DNA of 64,000 nt from NCBI GenBank assembly GCA_963691905.1, contig OY829893.1:1-64000 (forward strand). Reading direction: 5' to 3'. The position numbers and the translations under genes were made by a program. How positions within the stretch are numbered: the stretch's first letter is position 1; each line of letters opens with the position of its first letter. This DNA comes from QGON01 sp963691905. GTDB taxonomy: Bacteria; Pseudomonadota; Gammaproteobacteria; Chromatiales; Chromatiaceae. This document shows, piece by piece, positions 1-9,294 of the stretch. The notes beneath the pieces are model-generated. The model saw only the letters and a list, made by a program, of their open reading frames with translations. It ran no database searches and had not been told where the DNA came from.

Positions 1-36
1 GCATCAACGCTTAAATCGCTACGTCAAACTTGACGC

Positions 37-73
37 GCATCGTAACCCGACACACGCTGTCGGGTTACGATGC
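37..73. repeat. Intergenic palindrome, GTAACCCGACA family
   Basis: Perfect 16-bp inverted repeat (37-52 and 58-73) around a 5-base loop, built on the core GTAACCCGACA. A near copy of the core hairpin lies at 9421-9450. There is no clear T-run, so a dispersed REP-like element is more likely than a simple terminator, although it sits about 100 bases past the end of the operon that reads into it. Confidence 0.8.
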
Positions 74-172
74 ACACAAAGCACTGTGCCAATTCAGGGT
101 TAGTGCTGTCGTGCATCCAACCGACCTACATTCGACTGCGAATATTGGAAAGGCAATGAGTCCAAATCCACC

Positions 173-1071
173 CTAGTGCATCACAAACGCCAGTCCAAGC
201 AAGCCGATCATCACCGGCCTTTCCACATCAGTCGAATCATCTGCTCCGTCTTGTAACGGGGAAAAAGAAACGCCACCGTCATGGGAATGGCCACCACGGC
301 AAAAACCTGAGCAGGAAAAAGAGCCAGTTCTCCCCGCCGCCGAGAAACAGCGACACATACAGCACACCAGCGGTATAGAGCTGAAAGCACTGCATCACAA
401 AAAGACCGCCCAGGTATTTACCGCTCATCTCCACCATTGGACCAGTGGCGATCTCCGCCGGGGCGATATAGATCTCAAAAGGCTGCTTGCCTAACATGCC
501 CCTGCAGGGCAAAAAGCCCGGCTATTGCCAGCAGCGGCATCGCTATCGCACCCCATCCTGCAACCCCACCTGCCTGTTGTATCGCAATGATGTCTACCAG
601 ATTGGTGGTGCCGAAATACCAGGCCACGCCGAAAACCACGATGACAAACGGCACATCGTAGGCAAGCATCGCCGTCAACGCCCGGGCAATACCGATGGAG
701 CCGTTGGGGTTGGCGCACTGGCCCACGCCGAGCGCCAAACCCAGCGAGGGGATCATCATCACGTAGACCAGGGTCACCAGGCCGCCTTTATCCGCGATAC
801 CGTCCATGCCCGGCACCGGTAGCAGGGTCTCCGCCGCCACATAGCCGCCCACTGCCATGACGATGCCAATATCGTGCATCCAGCCATGGGAGATCTGGGT
901 CTTTTTGCCGTAGAGTTTTACGATGTCATAAAGCGGCTGCATCATAGGTGGGCCAACCCGACGCTGCAGTTTGGCGCCAATCCTGCGCAGCATCAGCACC
1001 ATAAAGAGACCGACAACAAAGGCCACCAGGGGCATCAAAATCAGTTCCATCAGCAGGATTTGAATACTCAT
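173..1071 (-). pseudogene. NuoH/HyfC/MbhM-like membrane subunit, frameshifted
   Basis: Complex I subunit-1 family protein, which normally ties the hydrophilic redox arm to the antiporter arm in the inner membrane. The first 198 residues are open (with RRVGPPMMQPLYDIVKLYGK near residues 32-51) and then stop at 475. The family continues in a second frame with LGKQPFEIYIAPAEIATGP and SGKYLGGLF, and then in a third with VFAVVAIPMTVAFLFPRYK. Joining them needs one base removed from the C-run at 499-502 and one base added near 306-314. A further shift near 211-222 would add the hydrophobic tail that ends at 173. The ATG at 1071 overlaps the stop of the NuoL-like gene. The gene is either decaying or hit by assembly indels. 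Family assignment is firm; functional state is open. Confidence 0.75.
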
Positions 1072-2942
1072 CACAGCAGCACCCAGGTCAAGGTTACAAC
1101 GACAGTGACCAACAGATAGATGGAAGGATGCAGCGAGCCGTAAAGCCGTTGCATAAGACTCGCGGCGATTCCCAGCAGGGATCCCAAGGTTGACTCAAGC
1201 CAGAGGAAACTTCCCCGATACCAGGGTCTTATCAGGTGCATCAGGCCGGCATAGAAATTGTCGCTGTAGTGGTAGCGGGTTTCGGCCGTCAGAAAGTGTC
1301 CACCCGCATAGTTGTCCAGTTGATGGACCTGCCGGGTGCGGCCACCGGAGTAGAAGAGCAGCGCACCAATACCGAAACCGGCAAATAACACCCCCACCAC
1401 CCAGAGCATGTCGAGGGAGCCGCTTGCCAGTTCGACGCCGCCAAGTGTGTTCGCCACCACCGGCAGGCCGACAGCCGACTGCACCAGCGCAACCCAATCC
1501 AAAACCAGGCCCGGCGCCACACCGGTCGCGAAGATCAGCAACATGAGAATAATCATCGGCGCCACCATGCTCCAGGGCGCCTCGCGCACATCAACATGTT
1601 CCACCCGCAACTGTCCCAGAAACGTGTTATGAATCAGCTTGTAGACCGACAGGATAGTGCCCAGGGTACCGATTATCGCCCCCAGGAAGAGCAGAGGCTC
1701 GCCTTCAATCATCAATGAGCGATAGACGAACCACTTGGAGACAAAGCCATTCATCGGCGGTAACCCGGCCAGCCCGATAATGCCCACCAACATGGCAAAA
1801 AAGGAGATCGGCATGCGGGTGATCAATCCACCAAGCTTGTTCAGATCAGCAGTCCCCGTGCGAAACATCACGGCAAATACCGCGAAAAAGAGCACGGCCT
1901 GATTGGTCGCGTAGTTAAAGACATGCAGCAACCCGCCGGCACTACCCAGGGCATCCCCCATCACCAAACCCAACAGCATGTAGCCGCCCTGTCCGATGCC
2001 GTGCCAGGCAAGCAAGTAGCGGGCATCGCTCTGGCGCAGCGCGGTATAGGTCGGCAGGATAATGGTCAGCACCGCAATCCAGGCCCAGAGGTCGCGCATA
2101 TCCAGAAAGGTGAAGGGGATCGTCAACTCACTCAACCGCGCCAAACCGATCAACTGCACCAGCACCAGGATAATGGCGTAGAGCCCCATGCGGGCAGAGA
2201 TGGCGCCAAAAAAGGCAGCCCCCGGTCCCGGCGTCTCGGCATACGCCGCCGCCTGCCAGAGATGGAACGGAAGCAGTCCCATTTTGACGGCAAAACCTGA
2301 GCCAAACAGCCCCACCAGCAACCAGACCTGTGCCTGGGACAATTGCGGTATCACATCGATGATCTGTCCATACTGCAAGCCACCGGCGTGGGACCAGAGC
2401 AGAACGATTCCCGCCAGGATCGCCATTGCGCCACTCATGGCGTAGGTGATGTAGCGCATAGCTGCCTGAACCGCGCGGCCACCCGCCACGGCCATCAGAA
2501 GAAAACTGGCCCAACTGACCAACTCCCAGCCGATGAACAGTGCCAGCAGATCACCGCTACCCAGCAGGATCAGCATGGAAAAGACATTCGCTGCCAACGC
2601 GACATGCAACAGCCAGAGATTGCCACCTCGCCGGCGGAAGCGCTCCCCCCACTCACCGCTGGCGTACCAGCTGCTAAGAAGGCCCGCGCCCAGGGTGATG
2701 ACTGCAAAAAACCAGGAGAGGGCGTCGAAACGCCAGCCCATCTGCTGGCCAAACAGTTCAACCTGCAACGAGAAAGGCACGGTCGCGCCATCGACGATCC
2801 GATTCGCCATCTTCACCAAAAACAGCAACTGCCCACCGTAAAACACGGTGGCAACCTTGCCCGCATAACTGAAGCGTCCCAGTAACAGCATCAGCACCAG
2901 GGTCAGACCGGAGAAGAGCAGCAGTTCATCCAATGGCGTCAC
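1071..2942 (-). CDS. NuoL/HyfB-like proton-conducting antiporter subunit
   Basis: Large polytopic inner-membrane protein of 623 residues in the NuoL/MrpA/HyfB family. It shows the family marks: WELVSWASFLL with the conserved Glu of TM5, VKMGLLPFHLW with the TM7 lysine, and VSKWFVYRSL with the later lysine, all part of the central ion path. The GTG start at 2942 is preferred over the longer reading from 3068 because it follows a GAGGGG ribosome site and lies just after the MnhD stop. It is the second antiporter-type subunit of the operon, as in Mbx/Mbs-type complexes that carry two H-type subunits. It probably replaces the N-terminal part of MrpA, while the MrpA C-terminal domains are encoded by the DUF4040 and MnhB genes upstream. 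Confidence 0.85.
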   Translation of the reverse strand: MTPLDELLLFSGLTLVLMLLLGRFSYAGKVATVFYGGQLLFLVKMANRIVDGATVPFSLQVELFGQQMGWRFDALSWFFAVITLGAGLLSSWYASGEWGERFRRRGGNLWLLHVALAANVFSMLILLGSGDLLALFIGWELVSWASFLLMAVAGGRAVQAAMRYITYAMSGAMAILAGIVLLWSHAGGLQYGQIIDVIPQLSQAQVWLLVGLFGSGFAVKMGLLPFHLWQAAAYAETPGPGAAFFGAISARMGLYAIILVLVQLIGLARLSELTIPFTFLDMRDLWAWIAVLTIILPTYTALRQSDARYLLAWHGIGQGGYMLLGLVMGDALGSAGGLLHVFNYATNQAVLFFAVFAVMFRTGTADLNKLGGLITRMPISFFAMLVGIIGLAGLPPMNGFVSKWFVYRSLMIEGEPLLFLGAIIGTLGTILSVYKLIHNTFLGQLRVEHVDVREAPWSMVAPMIILMLLIFATGVAPGLVLDWVALVQSAVGLPVVANTLGGVELASGSLDMLWVVGVLFAGFGIGALLFYSGGRTRQVHQLDNYAGGHFLTAETRYHYSDNFYAGLMHLIRPWYRGSFLWLESTLGSLLGIAASLMQRLYGSLHPSIYLLVTVVVTLTWVLL

Positions 2943-2952
2943 AGCAAACCCC

Positions 2953-4416
2953 TCAATGGATGGCCGAAACAGAAAAGACAGTGTCGAAATAGAGCACCGG
3001 GTCAGCCGCCTGCATCGCCACCCCTTCAAGCCAGGTTCCAAGTGGCCCCATAAACAGCATGCCCGCAATCAGCAAAACGGAGAGCAGAAAGGTCGTACCG
3101 AGATTCAACCAGCCGTGACTACTGGTGATGACCGCCGCACTATTATCCTCGGCCGGTTGGAACAGGTTCATCACCACCCGGAACAGATAGTTGGCTTCGA
3201 TCACTATCGACAGCAACACCACCCCGAGGGCAACCTGGTAGATCACTGACGGTTGCGCCGCGAGACCGGTAAAGAGGAGAAACTTCGCCCAGAAGCCGGG
3301 GAGCGGCGGCATGCCTACCAGAGAGAGCGCCAGCAACACAAACAGCCCGCCGGCGACGGGTGAGGCGAGCCCTGCACCCCGCAGTCCCGCCAGCGAACCC
3401 CGCCAGCGCTCAGCCAGCAGAAACAGCCCGGGTTTGACCAGCAGGTGGTGCAGCGAGAGTGCCAGACCGGCAAACAGGCCGGTTTCACCAGGAATGGAGA
3501 AGGCGATAAAGATCACACCCAACTGTCCGATGGAGGAGAAGGCCAGCATGCGATTCATATCCTTCGCCCGCCAGGCAGCCAATTCACCGCTGATCGCCCC
3601 CAACAGCCCCAGTATCAACATCAGATGCAACGCCGACTCCTGCTGAAACAGCAGCACCAGCAGACGCACGATCACCAACACCGCCAGTTTGGAAACCAGT
3701 CCCGCCAATAATCCTGACACCCGGCTCGAAGCGGCGGCGTAGACCTCAGGCACCCAGCTGTTGACCGGAAAGAGTTCACCCTTCACCCCAACACCCAGCA
3801 GAATCAGGGCAAAGGCAGACATTCCTAGGGGGGTGTTCAACGCTTCCGGAGCCAGCTGGGAGAGTTGCGCCAGATTCAGGGAACCGGTCTGAAGATAGAC
3901 AATTGCGATGCCGCAAAGCGCCAGTACGCTGCCCAGGCCACTGAGGATCAGGTAGCGCAGGCTGGCGGCAAAGGCTGCGCCACTGCGGGTGGCCGCCGCC
4001 AGACCAAAGGAGGCAACCGAGATCAGCTCATAGAAGACATAGATATTGAACAGATCGCCGGAGAGCGCCAGACCGCAGGCGGATGCTGCGAGCAGCAGCG
4101 TCAAGGCGTATTGGCGCGGTTCCGTTTCATTCCGCCAGGGCCACAACAGCAGGCTCGTCACCAGCGTCAGAAAGGTGAACAACAGGCTCAGCCGGTCCAC
4201 ATAGAAATTGATCCCCAGCGGTGGTTGAAATCCCCCCAGCGCGATGGAGAAAGGCTTGCCCTCCATTCCCAGCCAAACCTGCAGGGTCAGCAGGATGGCA
4301 TAGGCAAGGGTGAGCGGCCCCAGCAGCCGCCCCAGCAGCGGAGAGACCCGACACAAAACCGGCACGACGAATGCCGCAAGCAGGGGCAACACCACGGTCA
4401 GCACAATCGTGCTCAT
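2953..4416 (-). CDS. mnhD: MnhD/MrpD-like antiporter subunit
   Basis: Polytopic 487-residue antiporter subunit of the NuoN/NuoM/MrpD family, expected to carry protons or Na+ across the inner membrane. Visible family motifs are FYELISVASFGL (TM5 Glu), KGELFPVNSWVPEVYAAA (TM7 Lys and the loop after it), FSSIGQLGVIFIAFS and MPPLPGFWAKFLL. The start overlaps the MnhC stop by 4 bases (ATGA), a sign of translational coupling. It stands in the position held by MbhH in archaeal Mbh operons. Substrate ion cannot be read from the sequence. Confidence 0.9.
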   Translation of the reverse strand: MSTIVLTVVLPLLAAFVVPVLCRVSPLLGRLLGPLTLAYAILLTLQVWLGMEGKPFSIALGGFQPPLGINFYVDRLSLLFTFLTLVTSLLLWPWRNETEPRQYALTLLLAASACGLALSGDLFNIYVFYELISVASFGLAAATRSGAAFAASLRYLILSGLGSVLALCGIAIVYLQTGSLNLAQLSQLAPEALNTPLGMSAFALILLGVGVKGELFPVNSWVPEVYAAASSRVSGLLAGLVSKLAVLVIVRLLVLLFQQESALHLMLILGLLGAISGELAAWRAKDMNRMLAFSSIGQLGVIFIAFSIPGETGLFAGLALSLHHLLVKPGLFLLAERWRGSLAGLRGAGLASPVAGGLFVLLALSLVGMPPLPGFWAKFLLFTGLAAQPSVIYQVALGVVLLSIVIEANYLFRVVMNLFQPAEDNSAAVITSSHGWLNLGTTFLLSVLLIAGMLFMGPLGTWLEGVAMQAADPVLYFDTVFSVSAIH

Positions 4417-4868
4417 CTGCCGTCGCCCTCAGCCGCAGGCAGAGGCCGCCCGCCCACCGGCTCTTCCAGACTCTGCGGCAGTGGCGTTCCCGACTCTCCT
4501 GCCAGATCGGCACTCATACGCCGTTGCAGCTCCCTGATATCCAGGGTTTTATAGGACTGGTAGGCGCGTAGCGTCAGACTCAATGCCAGTGCCTGTATGC
4601 CGACACCGATCACGATCGAGGTAAGCACCATCGCCTGGGGCACAGGATCAACCATGGTTCGTGCAGCAGCACCGCCGGTAATAATCGGCGCTATGGCATC
4701 CCAACGAAAACCGGAGAGCACCAGCAAAAGATTGGCGCCCGCCTCGGCAATCACCAACGCCAGGATGATACGAAACAGATGATACGACAGCACGATACCG
4801 GCAATCCCGATCACCACCAGACCTATGGCCCCGGCATACAGCACCGTTCCTATCTCGATCGGCATCAT
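4413..4868 (-). CDS. mnhC: MnhC/MrpC-like (NuoK-type) subunit
   Basis: NuoK-like three-helix membrane subunit of 151 residues, slightly longer than typical MrpC because of a charged C-terminal tail after about residue 110. A conserved Glu lies in the second helix within LALVIAEAGANLLLVLSGF. It has 4-base overlaps with both MnhB and MnhD, so it is part of one polycistron. It corresponds to MbhG. Confidence 0.88.
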   Translation of the reverse strand: MMPIEIGTVLYAGAIGLVVIGIAGIVLSYHLFRIILALVIAEAGANLLLVLSGFRWDAIAPIITGGAAARTMVDPVPQAMVLTSIVIGVGIQALALSLTLRAYQSYKTLDIRELQRRMSADLAGESGTPLPQSLEEPVGGRPLPAAEGDGR

Positions 4869-5554
4869 GGCTCATCAACCTCCACATCCGCGAGACGGGC
4901 CATCAATCCGGCCAGTTCCGCCCCCACCTTGAGACCCACCGCCAGATAGAGCAACGGCAGGGTTCCGGCAGAGACCAGTTCGCCCAATACGCCGTTATCC
5001 AGCAGCGGCTGGAGAAACTCACCACCCTGCAGCAGGGCTGCCAGCCCCGTCAGGATGAATACCGCACCGGCCCCACCCTCCACGATGCTGAGTCCGACAT
5101 GATTGACCGGGGTCTCAGGACGCGCCAGCAACGGCAGAAAAAATGCTGCCGCGAGTATTACGCCCCCCTGAAAGCCACCACCGGGGGTGAGATGTCCGTG
5201 CAGGATGATATAGAAACCCACCACCAGCATCAGGGGGAAGAGCAGCGAGACACCACTCCGCAAGATGAAGCCGCCAGGGGGGTCACGGCGTGCATCGGTC
5301 CGGCGCCGACCCAGCACCAGGCCCGCCGCTGCCGAGGCGGCAAACAGGATCGAGATCTCCCCCAGGGTATCGATGCCACGATAGCCAAGCACCACCGCAG
5401 TCACGATGTTGGCCGCACCCACCCGGTCCGGTGCATCCGTCAGGATACCCTGCCCGACGATCATGGGTGCCTGGGAAAAATCAAACTGATTGAAGATGAC
5501 CAACAGCAGAAAGGCCAGTCCGCCGACAAAGACCAAGGCTGCCAGATTACGCAT
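4865..5554 (-). CDS. mnhB: MnhB-like subunit, MbhE-MbhF type fusion
   Basis: 229-residue membrane protein in two parts. The N-terminal part (about 1-95) resembles the MbhE/MrpA C-terminal helix region, with YRGIDTLGEISILFAASAAA. The C-terminal part (about 100-229) is MnhB proper, with LTPGGGFQGGVILAAAFFL. In Mrp antiporters the first part is usually the end of MrpA; here it is joined to MnhB. It overlaps the DUF4040 gene by 8 bases and mnhC by 4. It belongs to the membrane ion-translocation arm. Confidence 0.88.
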   Translation of the reverse strand: MRNLAALVFVGGLAFLLLVIFNQFDFSQAPMIVGQGILTDAPDRVGAANIVTAVVLGYRGIDTLGEISILFAASAAAGLVLGRRRTDARRDPPGGFILRSGVSLLFPLMLVVGFYIILHGHLTPGGGFQGGVILAAAFFLPLLARPETPVNHVGLSIVEGGAGAVFILTGLAALLQGGEFLQPLLDNGVLGELVSAGTLPLLYLAVGLKVGAELAGLMARLADVEVDEP

Positions 5555-5795
5555 CTTTCACCCGCCCCAGCCCAAGACGACGCAAGGCCAGCGCCAGGAT
5601 CACACTACTGAGACCTGCACCGACTGCAGCCTCCGTCATCGCCACATCCGGCGCCCTCAACAATACGAACAGCACCGAGAGCAGCAGCGAGACCAGGGAT
5701 GCAGCAGCCACCGCTGCAATATGATTACGCACCAGCAGCACAGTCACCGCAGCCACCAGCATCATGACGACAATCAACGCAGCTACCCAGATCAT
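5547..5795 (-). CDS. DUF4040 / MbhD-like membrane subunit
   Basis: 82-residue protein with three predicted helices and the family segment RAPDVAMTEAAVGAGLSS. This domain is a free-standing MbhD in archaeal membrane-bound hydrogenases and part of the MrpA C-terminus in Mrp antiporters. It overlaps mnhG by 4 bases and MnhB by 8. It being a separate gene is one reason to compare this operon with Mbh/Mbx rather than with classic seven-gene Mrp. Confidence 0.85.
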   Translation of the reverse strand: MIWVAALIVVMMLVAAVTVLLVRNHIAAVAAASLVSLLLSVLFVLLRAPDVAMTEAAVGAGLSSVILALALRRLGLGRVKDA

Positions 5796-6127
5796 GCCGA
5801 TTTATCCTCTTGAGGGGCTTTCAGGGCCGGAGGATCCGAAGAGGCTCGCTGCCAGGGCTGAATCCCTGCCAAGTGGATGGCGCGGGCGATTGAGGATGAA
5901 CCCACTGGATTGGTGAAAAGGATAAAACCGGCAATAACCAGCAACTTGGCCCACCATTCAGGGTAGAGCAATCCTATGCCCAGGATGAATGACAGCGCGC
6001 CCAGTGTAACCGCCTTGGTACCTGCCTGAATGCGGTTATAGGTATCCGGCATGCGCAGCAATCCCAACGCACCCAACAAGGCAAACGCGGCACCAATCAG
6101 CAGGAACAGATCCGCCAGCAATCTCAT
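5792..6127 (-). CDS. mnhG: MnhG/MrpG antiporter subunit
   Basis: 111-residue MrpG family membrane protein with the typical GLLRMPDTYNRIQAGTKAVT segment near residue 22 and a TNPVGSSSIARA region near residue 78. It corresponds to MbhC. It overlaps mnhF and the DUF4040 gene by 4 bases each. The charged tail after about residue 95 is not part of the family core. Confidence 0.9.
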   Translation of the reverse strand: MRLLADLFLLIGAAFALLGALGLLRMPDTYNRIQAGTKAVTLGALSFILGIGLLYPEWWAKLLVIAGFILFTNPVGSSSIARAIHLAGIQPWQRASSDPPALKAPQEDKSA

Positions 6128-6390
6128 TGACGGCCACCCTCTATCGTTCTTGCCAGCGCAACCACACCAACGAAGGCGAGAATGCCGTAGATCAGCGCCA
6201 CATCGAGATAGAGGGCACTGCCGAACCAGGCCGCAAAACCCGTCAGAGCAGCGGTGATGATTACGGAAATCGTATCGGCACTGACAATGCGGTCGGGGGC
6301 AGTGGGGCCGAGAACCAGACGCAACAGACCCAGCAGCACAGCAACACCAAGCATTGCTGCGACGATCAATTCCAGTGAATTGAGTGTCAT
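6124..6390 (-). CDS. mnhF: MnhF/MrpF antiporter subunit
   Basis: 88-residue three-helix MrpF family protein with the conserved LVLGPTAPDRIVSADTIS segment near residue 26. It corresponds to MbhB. Overlaps of 4 bases on both sides place it in the same transcript as mnhE and mnhG. Confidence 0.9.
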   Translation of the reverse strand: MTLNSLELIVAAMLGVAVLLGLLRLVLGPTAPDRIVSADTISVIITAALTGFAAWFGSALYLDVALIYGILAFVGVVALARTIEGGRQ

Positions 6391-6911
6391 CTCAGAAAGC
6401 CACCCAGGTGACGTTCAAACCCTGTCGCAATCTCCCGCGTCGCTGCCTCGATATCAACACCGGGGGAAGCATCCACCCAGTGGACCAGGATACGATTGTC
6501 TTTAACATCGACAGAGAGCGTACCGGGTGTCAGGGTGATGCTGTTGGCCAGCATCAGGCGGCCCAGGGGTGAGCGCAATCCGGTCTCTACCTCCACCATC
6601 CTGGGATTGATCGGCAGGGAGGGGGAGAGGATTCGGCGCGCCATGTCCAGGTTGGCACGTATCAATGCAACAAAAAAATAGCCGAGATAGCGCAGCAGAT
6701 GAAGCGGTGCATCGATACGCAGTTTCACCCCGCCGAAGATCAGCAGATGGGGCGCAGACACCAGCGTCACGACAAGAGAGACCAGGCCGCCTGATATCAG
6801 CTCCTGTCGTGAAAGCTCACCCACCAGCAACAACCAGAGCAGATAGACCGTGGCAAATATGAACAGATAGTGCGGCAGAGTGAGAGGCGGTTCCCTGGAA
6901 ATGTTATCCAT
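6387..6911 (-). CDS. mnhE: MnhE/MrpE antiporter subunit, first gene of the operon
   Basis: 174-residue MrpE family protein: two N-terminal helices, then a cytosolic domain with NSITLTPGTLSVDV, the family signature, around residue 120. It is the first gene of the nine-gene Mrp/Mbx-like operon and corresponds to MbhA. The 285 bases upstream to the groEL stop contain the groEL terminator and no other gene I can support; the promoter should lie there but I could not pick it with confidence. Confidence 0.9.
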   Translation of the reverse strand: MDNISREPPLTLPHYLFIFATVYLLWLLLVGELSRQELISGGLVSLVVTLVSAPHLLIFGGVKLRIDAPLHLLRYLGYFFVALIRANLDMARRILSPSLPINPRMVEVETGLRSPLGRLMLANSITLTPGTLSVDVKDNRILVHWVDASPGVDIEAATREIATGFERHLGGFLR

Positions 6912-7128
6912 TATCTATCTTTGCTGTAACTAAGCCCGACGACCGTGTACAAGAAATATAATAGCAGGTATAGATGACCACAAGATGACACAGATCAGTC
7001 GCAACACCTGAAACCTGCCCCGCCAGTTGCTCGGTTATATCGGCGAACAGATTGAATGCCTGCGCCACCCACAAGTCACTGCTCAATGCTTGTATAGCGA
7101 CCTCCAGGAGAAATAGTTTAGTTTGCGC

Positions 7129-7160
7129 AAAAAAAAGCCCCGCACCTTACGGTGCGGGGC
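7129..7160 (-). terminator. Rho-independent terminator of groESL
   Basis: Perfect 10-bp GC-rich stem (GCCCCGCACC with GGTGCGGGGC, 7137-7160, loop TTAC) followed on the minus strand by a run of eight T (7129-7136). It lies 37 bases past the groEL stop. Confidence 0.93.
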
Positions 7161-7196
7161 TTTCTCAGCTCTATTGAGCAGGGAGGTTGGAGGGGC

Positions 7197-8852
7197 TTAC
7201 ATCATTCCGCCCATTCCGCCCATGCCACCCATACCGCCCATGCCGCCACCCATGTCAGGAGCAGGTGCAGCATCCTGTGGCTCTTCGGCCACCATGCACT
7301 CGGTGGTGATCATGAGACCTGCCACGGAAGCGGCGTTCTGCAGAGCGGCACGGGTCACCTTGGTGGGATCCAGGATACCCATCTCGACGACGTCGCCGTA
7401 CTCATCGGTCCCGGCATTGAAACCGAAATTGCCTTCACCCTCTCGTACCCTGTTCAGCACAACAGAGGGTTCGCCACCGGCATTGGCCACGATCTGGCGC
7501 AGCGGCTCCTCCATGGAACGACGGCCAATGGTAATGCCGACATCCTGGTCATGGTTTACCCCAGACAGATCGCCGAGCGCCTGCAAGGCACGTACCAGGG
7601 CGACGCCGCCGCCGGGGACTATACCCTCTTCAACGGCTGCGCGAGTCGCATGCAGGGCGTCTTCCACGCGGGCCTTCTTCTCTTTCATCTCGACTTCGGT
7701 GGCTGCGCCAACCTTGATCACGGCCACACCGCCTGCCAGCTTGGCAACGCGCTCCTGCAGTTTTTCACGATCATAATCCGAGGAGGTATCTTCAATCTGG
7801 GCGCGGACCTGTTCAACACGAGCCTTGATGTCACTCTCGGAACCGGCCCCGTCAATGAGGGTGGTCTCATCCTTGGTGATAACGATCTTCTTGGCGGAAC
7901 CCAGCTCCTCCAGTCCGGCCTTCTCCAGGGAGAGACCAACCTCTTCGGAGATCACGGTGGCGCCGGTCAGGATAGCAATATCCTGCAGCATGGCTTTGCG
8001 GCGATCGCCGAAGCCAGGCGCCTTGACTGCAGCAACCTTGACGATACCACGCAGATTGTTGACCACCAGAGTCGCCAGTGCCTCGCCTTCCACATCTTCA
8101 GCGATGATCAGCAGAGGTTTGCCGGACTTGGCAACCGCTTCCAATGCAGGCAGCAGATCACGGATATTGGAGATCTTTTTGTCGTGCAGCAGGATGAAGG
8201 GTTCTTCGAGTTCAGCGGACATGCCCTGCTGATTGTTCACGAAGTAAGGGGAGAGGTAACCGCGATCAAACTGCATACCCTCGACCACATCCAGCTCGTT
8301 ATCCAGGGCAGTACCCTCTTCCACGGTGATAACGCCTTCCTTGCCGACCTTCTGCATCGCCTCGGCAATGATGTCGCCGATATTGGTATCGGAGTTGGCG
8401 GAGATGGTGCCGACCTGGGCGATCTCCTTGTCGTCGGAACAGGGGCGTGAGAGTTCTTTCAGCGCTGCAACAGCCGCCGTCACGGACTTGTCGATGCCGC
8501 GCTTCAGGTCCATCGGGTTCATACCGGCAGCAACGGCCTTCAGGCCTTCGCGCACCATGGCCTGAGCCAGCACGGTTGCAGTGGTGGTGCCGTCGCCGGC
8601 CACGTCTGAGGTCTGGGAGGCGACCTCTTTCACCATCTGTGCGCCCATATTCTCGAACCTGTCGGTAAGTTCGATCTCTTTGGCCACGGAGACGCCGTCC
8701 TTGGTGACGGTGGGGGCGCCAAAGGACTTCTCCAACACCACGTTGCGGCCTTTGGGACCCAGGGTGGTTTTAACCGCGTTGGCCAGGATGTTGACGCCGT
8801 TCATCATGCGCGAACGAGCGTCATCACCAAACTTAACTTCTTTTGCAGACAT
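7197..8852 (-). CDS. groEL: Chaperonin GroEL (60 kDa)
   Basis: ATP-driven cytosolic folding chaperonin that forms the double heptamer ring capped by GroES. 551 residues, the usual length. Visible marks are TTLGPKGRNVVLEKSFGAPT near residue 30 and GDGTTTATVLAQAMV near residue 86 (nucleotide site), and the flexible Gly-Gly-Met tail at the C-terminus. It lies 62 bases after groES in the standard groES-groEL order and should share its CIRCE/heat-shock control. Confidence 0.99.
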   Translation of the reverse strand: MSAKEVKFGDDARSRMMNGVNILANAVKTTLGPKGRNVVLEKSFGAPTVTKDGVSVAKEIELTDRFENMGAQMVKEVASQTSDVAGDGTTTATVLAQAMVREGLKAVAAGMNPMDLKRGIDKSVTAAVAALKELSRPCSDDKEIAQVGTISANSDTNIGDIIAEAMQKVGKEGVITVEEGTALDNELDVVEGMQFDRGYLSPYFVNNQQGMSAELEEPFILLHDKKISNIRDLLPALEAVAKSGKPLLIIAEDVEGEALATLVVNNLRGIVKVAAVKAPGFGDRRKAMLQDIAILTGATVISEEVGLSLEKAGLEELGSAKKIVITKDETTLIDGAGSESDIKARVEQVRAQIEDTSSDYDREKLQERVAKLAGGVAVIKVGAATEVEMKEKKARVEDALHATRAAVEEGIVPGGGVALVRALQALGDLSGVNHDQDVGITIGRRSMEEPLRQIVANAGGEPSVVLNRVREGEGNFGFNAGTDEYGDVVEMGILDPTKVTRAALQNAASVAGLMITTECMVAEEPQDAAPAPDMGGGMGGMGGMGGMGGMM

Positions 8853-8914
8853 GTTTCTCTGTTCCTAAAGTAGATATATTTCTAGTAGTGATCGGTTCCG
8901 GCAACGGGTGCGGA

Positions 8915-9205
8915 TTAATCCTCGATCACGCCCATGATGTCTTCTTCGCGCATGACGAGAACCTCGTCACCACCGATCTTGACCTCAGTGCCGGAGTACT
9001 TGCCGAACAACACCTTGTCACCAACCTTGACTTCCAGGGGATGCACCTTACCTTTACTATTGACCTTGCCGTGGCCGACGGCCAGCACCTCACCCTGCAT
9101 GGGCTTCTCGGCGGCTGAGTCGGGGAGCACGATGCCACCGGGGCTGGTGCGTTCTTCTTCCATACGGCGGACGATCAGACGATCGTGCAGCGGACGAATA
9201 TTCAT
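8915..9205 (-). CDS. groES: Co-chaperonin GroES (10 kDa)
   Basis: 96-residue lid of the GroEL chamber. It starts with NIRPLHDRLIVRRME and has the mobile-loop region ERTSPGGIVLPDSAAEKP (about 18-35). A clear AGGAGAA ribosome site precedes the ATG. First gene of the operon, directly downstream of the CIRCE operator. Confidence 0.99.
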   Translation of the reverse strand: MNIRPLHDRLIVRRMEEERTSPGGIVLPDSAAEKPMQGEVLAVGHGKVNSKGKVHPLEVKVGDKVLFGKYSGTEVKIGGDEVLVMREEDIMGVIED

Positions 9206-9267
9206 CTACTGTATTCTCCTGAATTGGGGTGCAAAATGATTAATCTTCATTACCGGGATATGCATTA

Positions 9268-9294
9268 TTAGCACTCACCCGAACTGAGTGCTAA
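9268..9294 (-). promoter_or_regulatory. CIRCE operator (HrcA site)
   Basis: Exact consensus CIRCE: TTAGCACTC (9268-9276), 9-base spacer, GAGTGCTAA (9286-9294). It is placed between the promoter and groES, so HrcA bound here would block groESL transcription at normal temperature. Confidence 0.97.

Noticed and set aside
6904..7086. 60-codon minus-strand frame upstream of mnhE
   Set aside because: No ribosome site or similarity; overlaps the mnhE start region and is probably leader DNA.
7152..8450. 432-codon plus-strand open frame
   Set aside because: It is antisense to groEL; its composition is that of a shadow frame.
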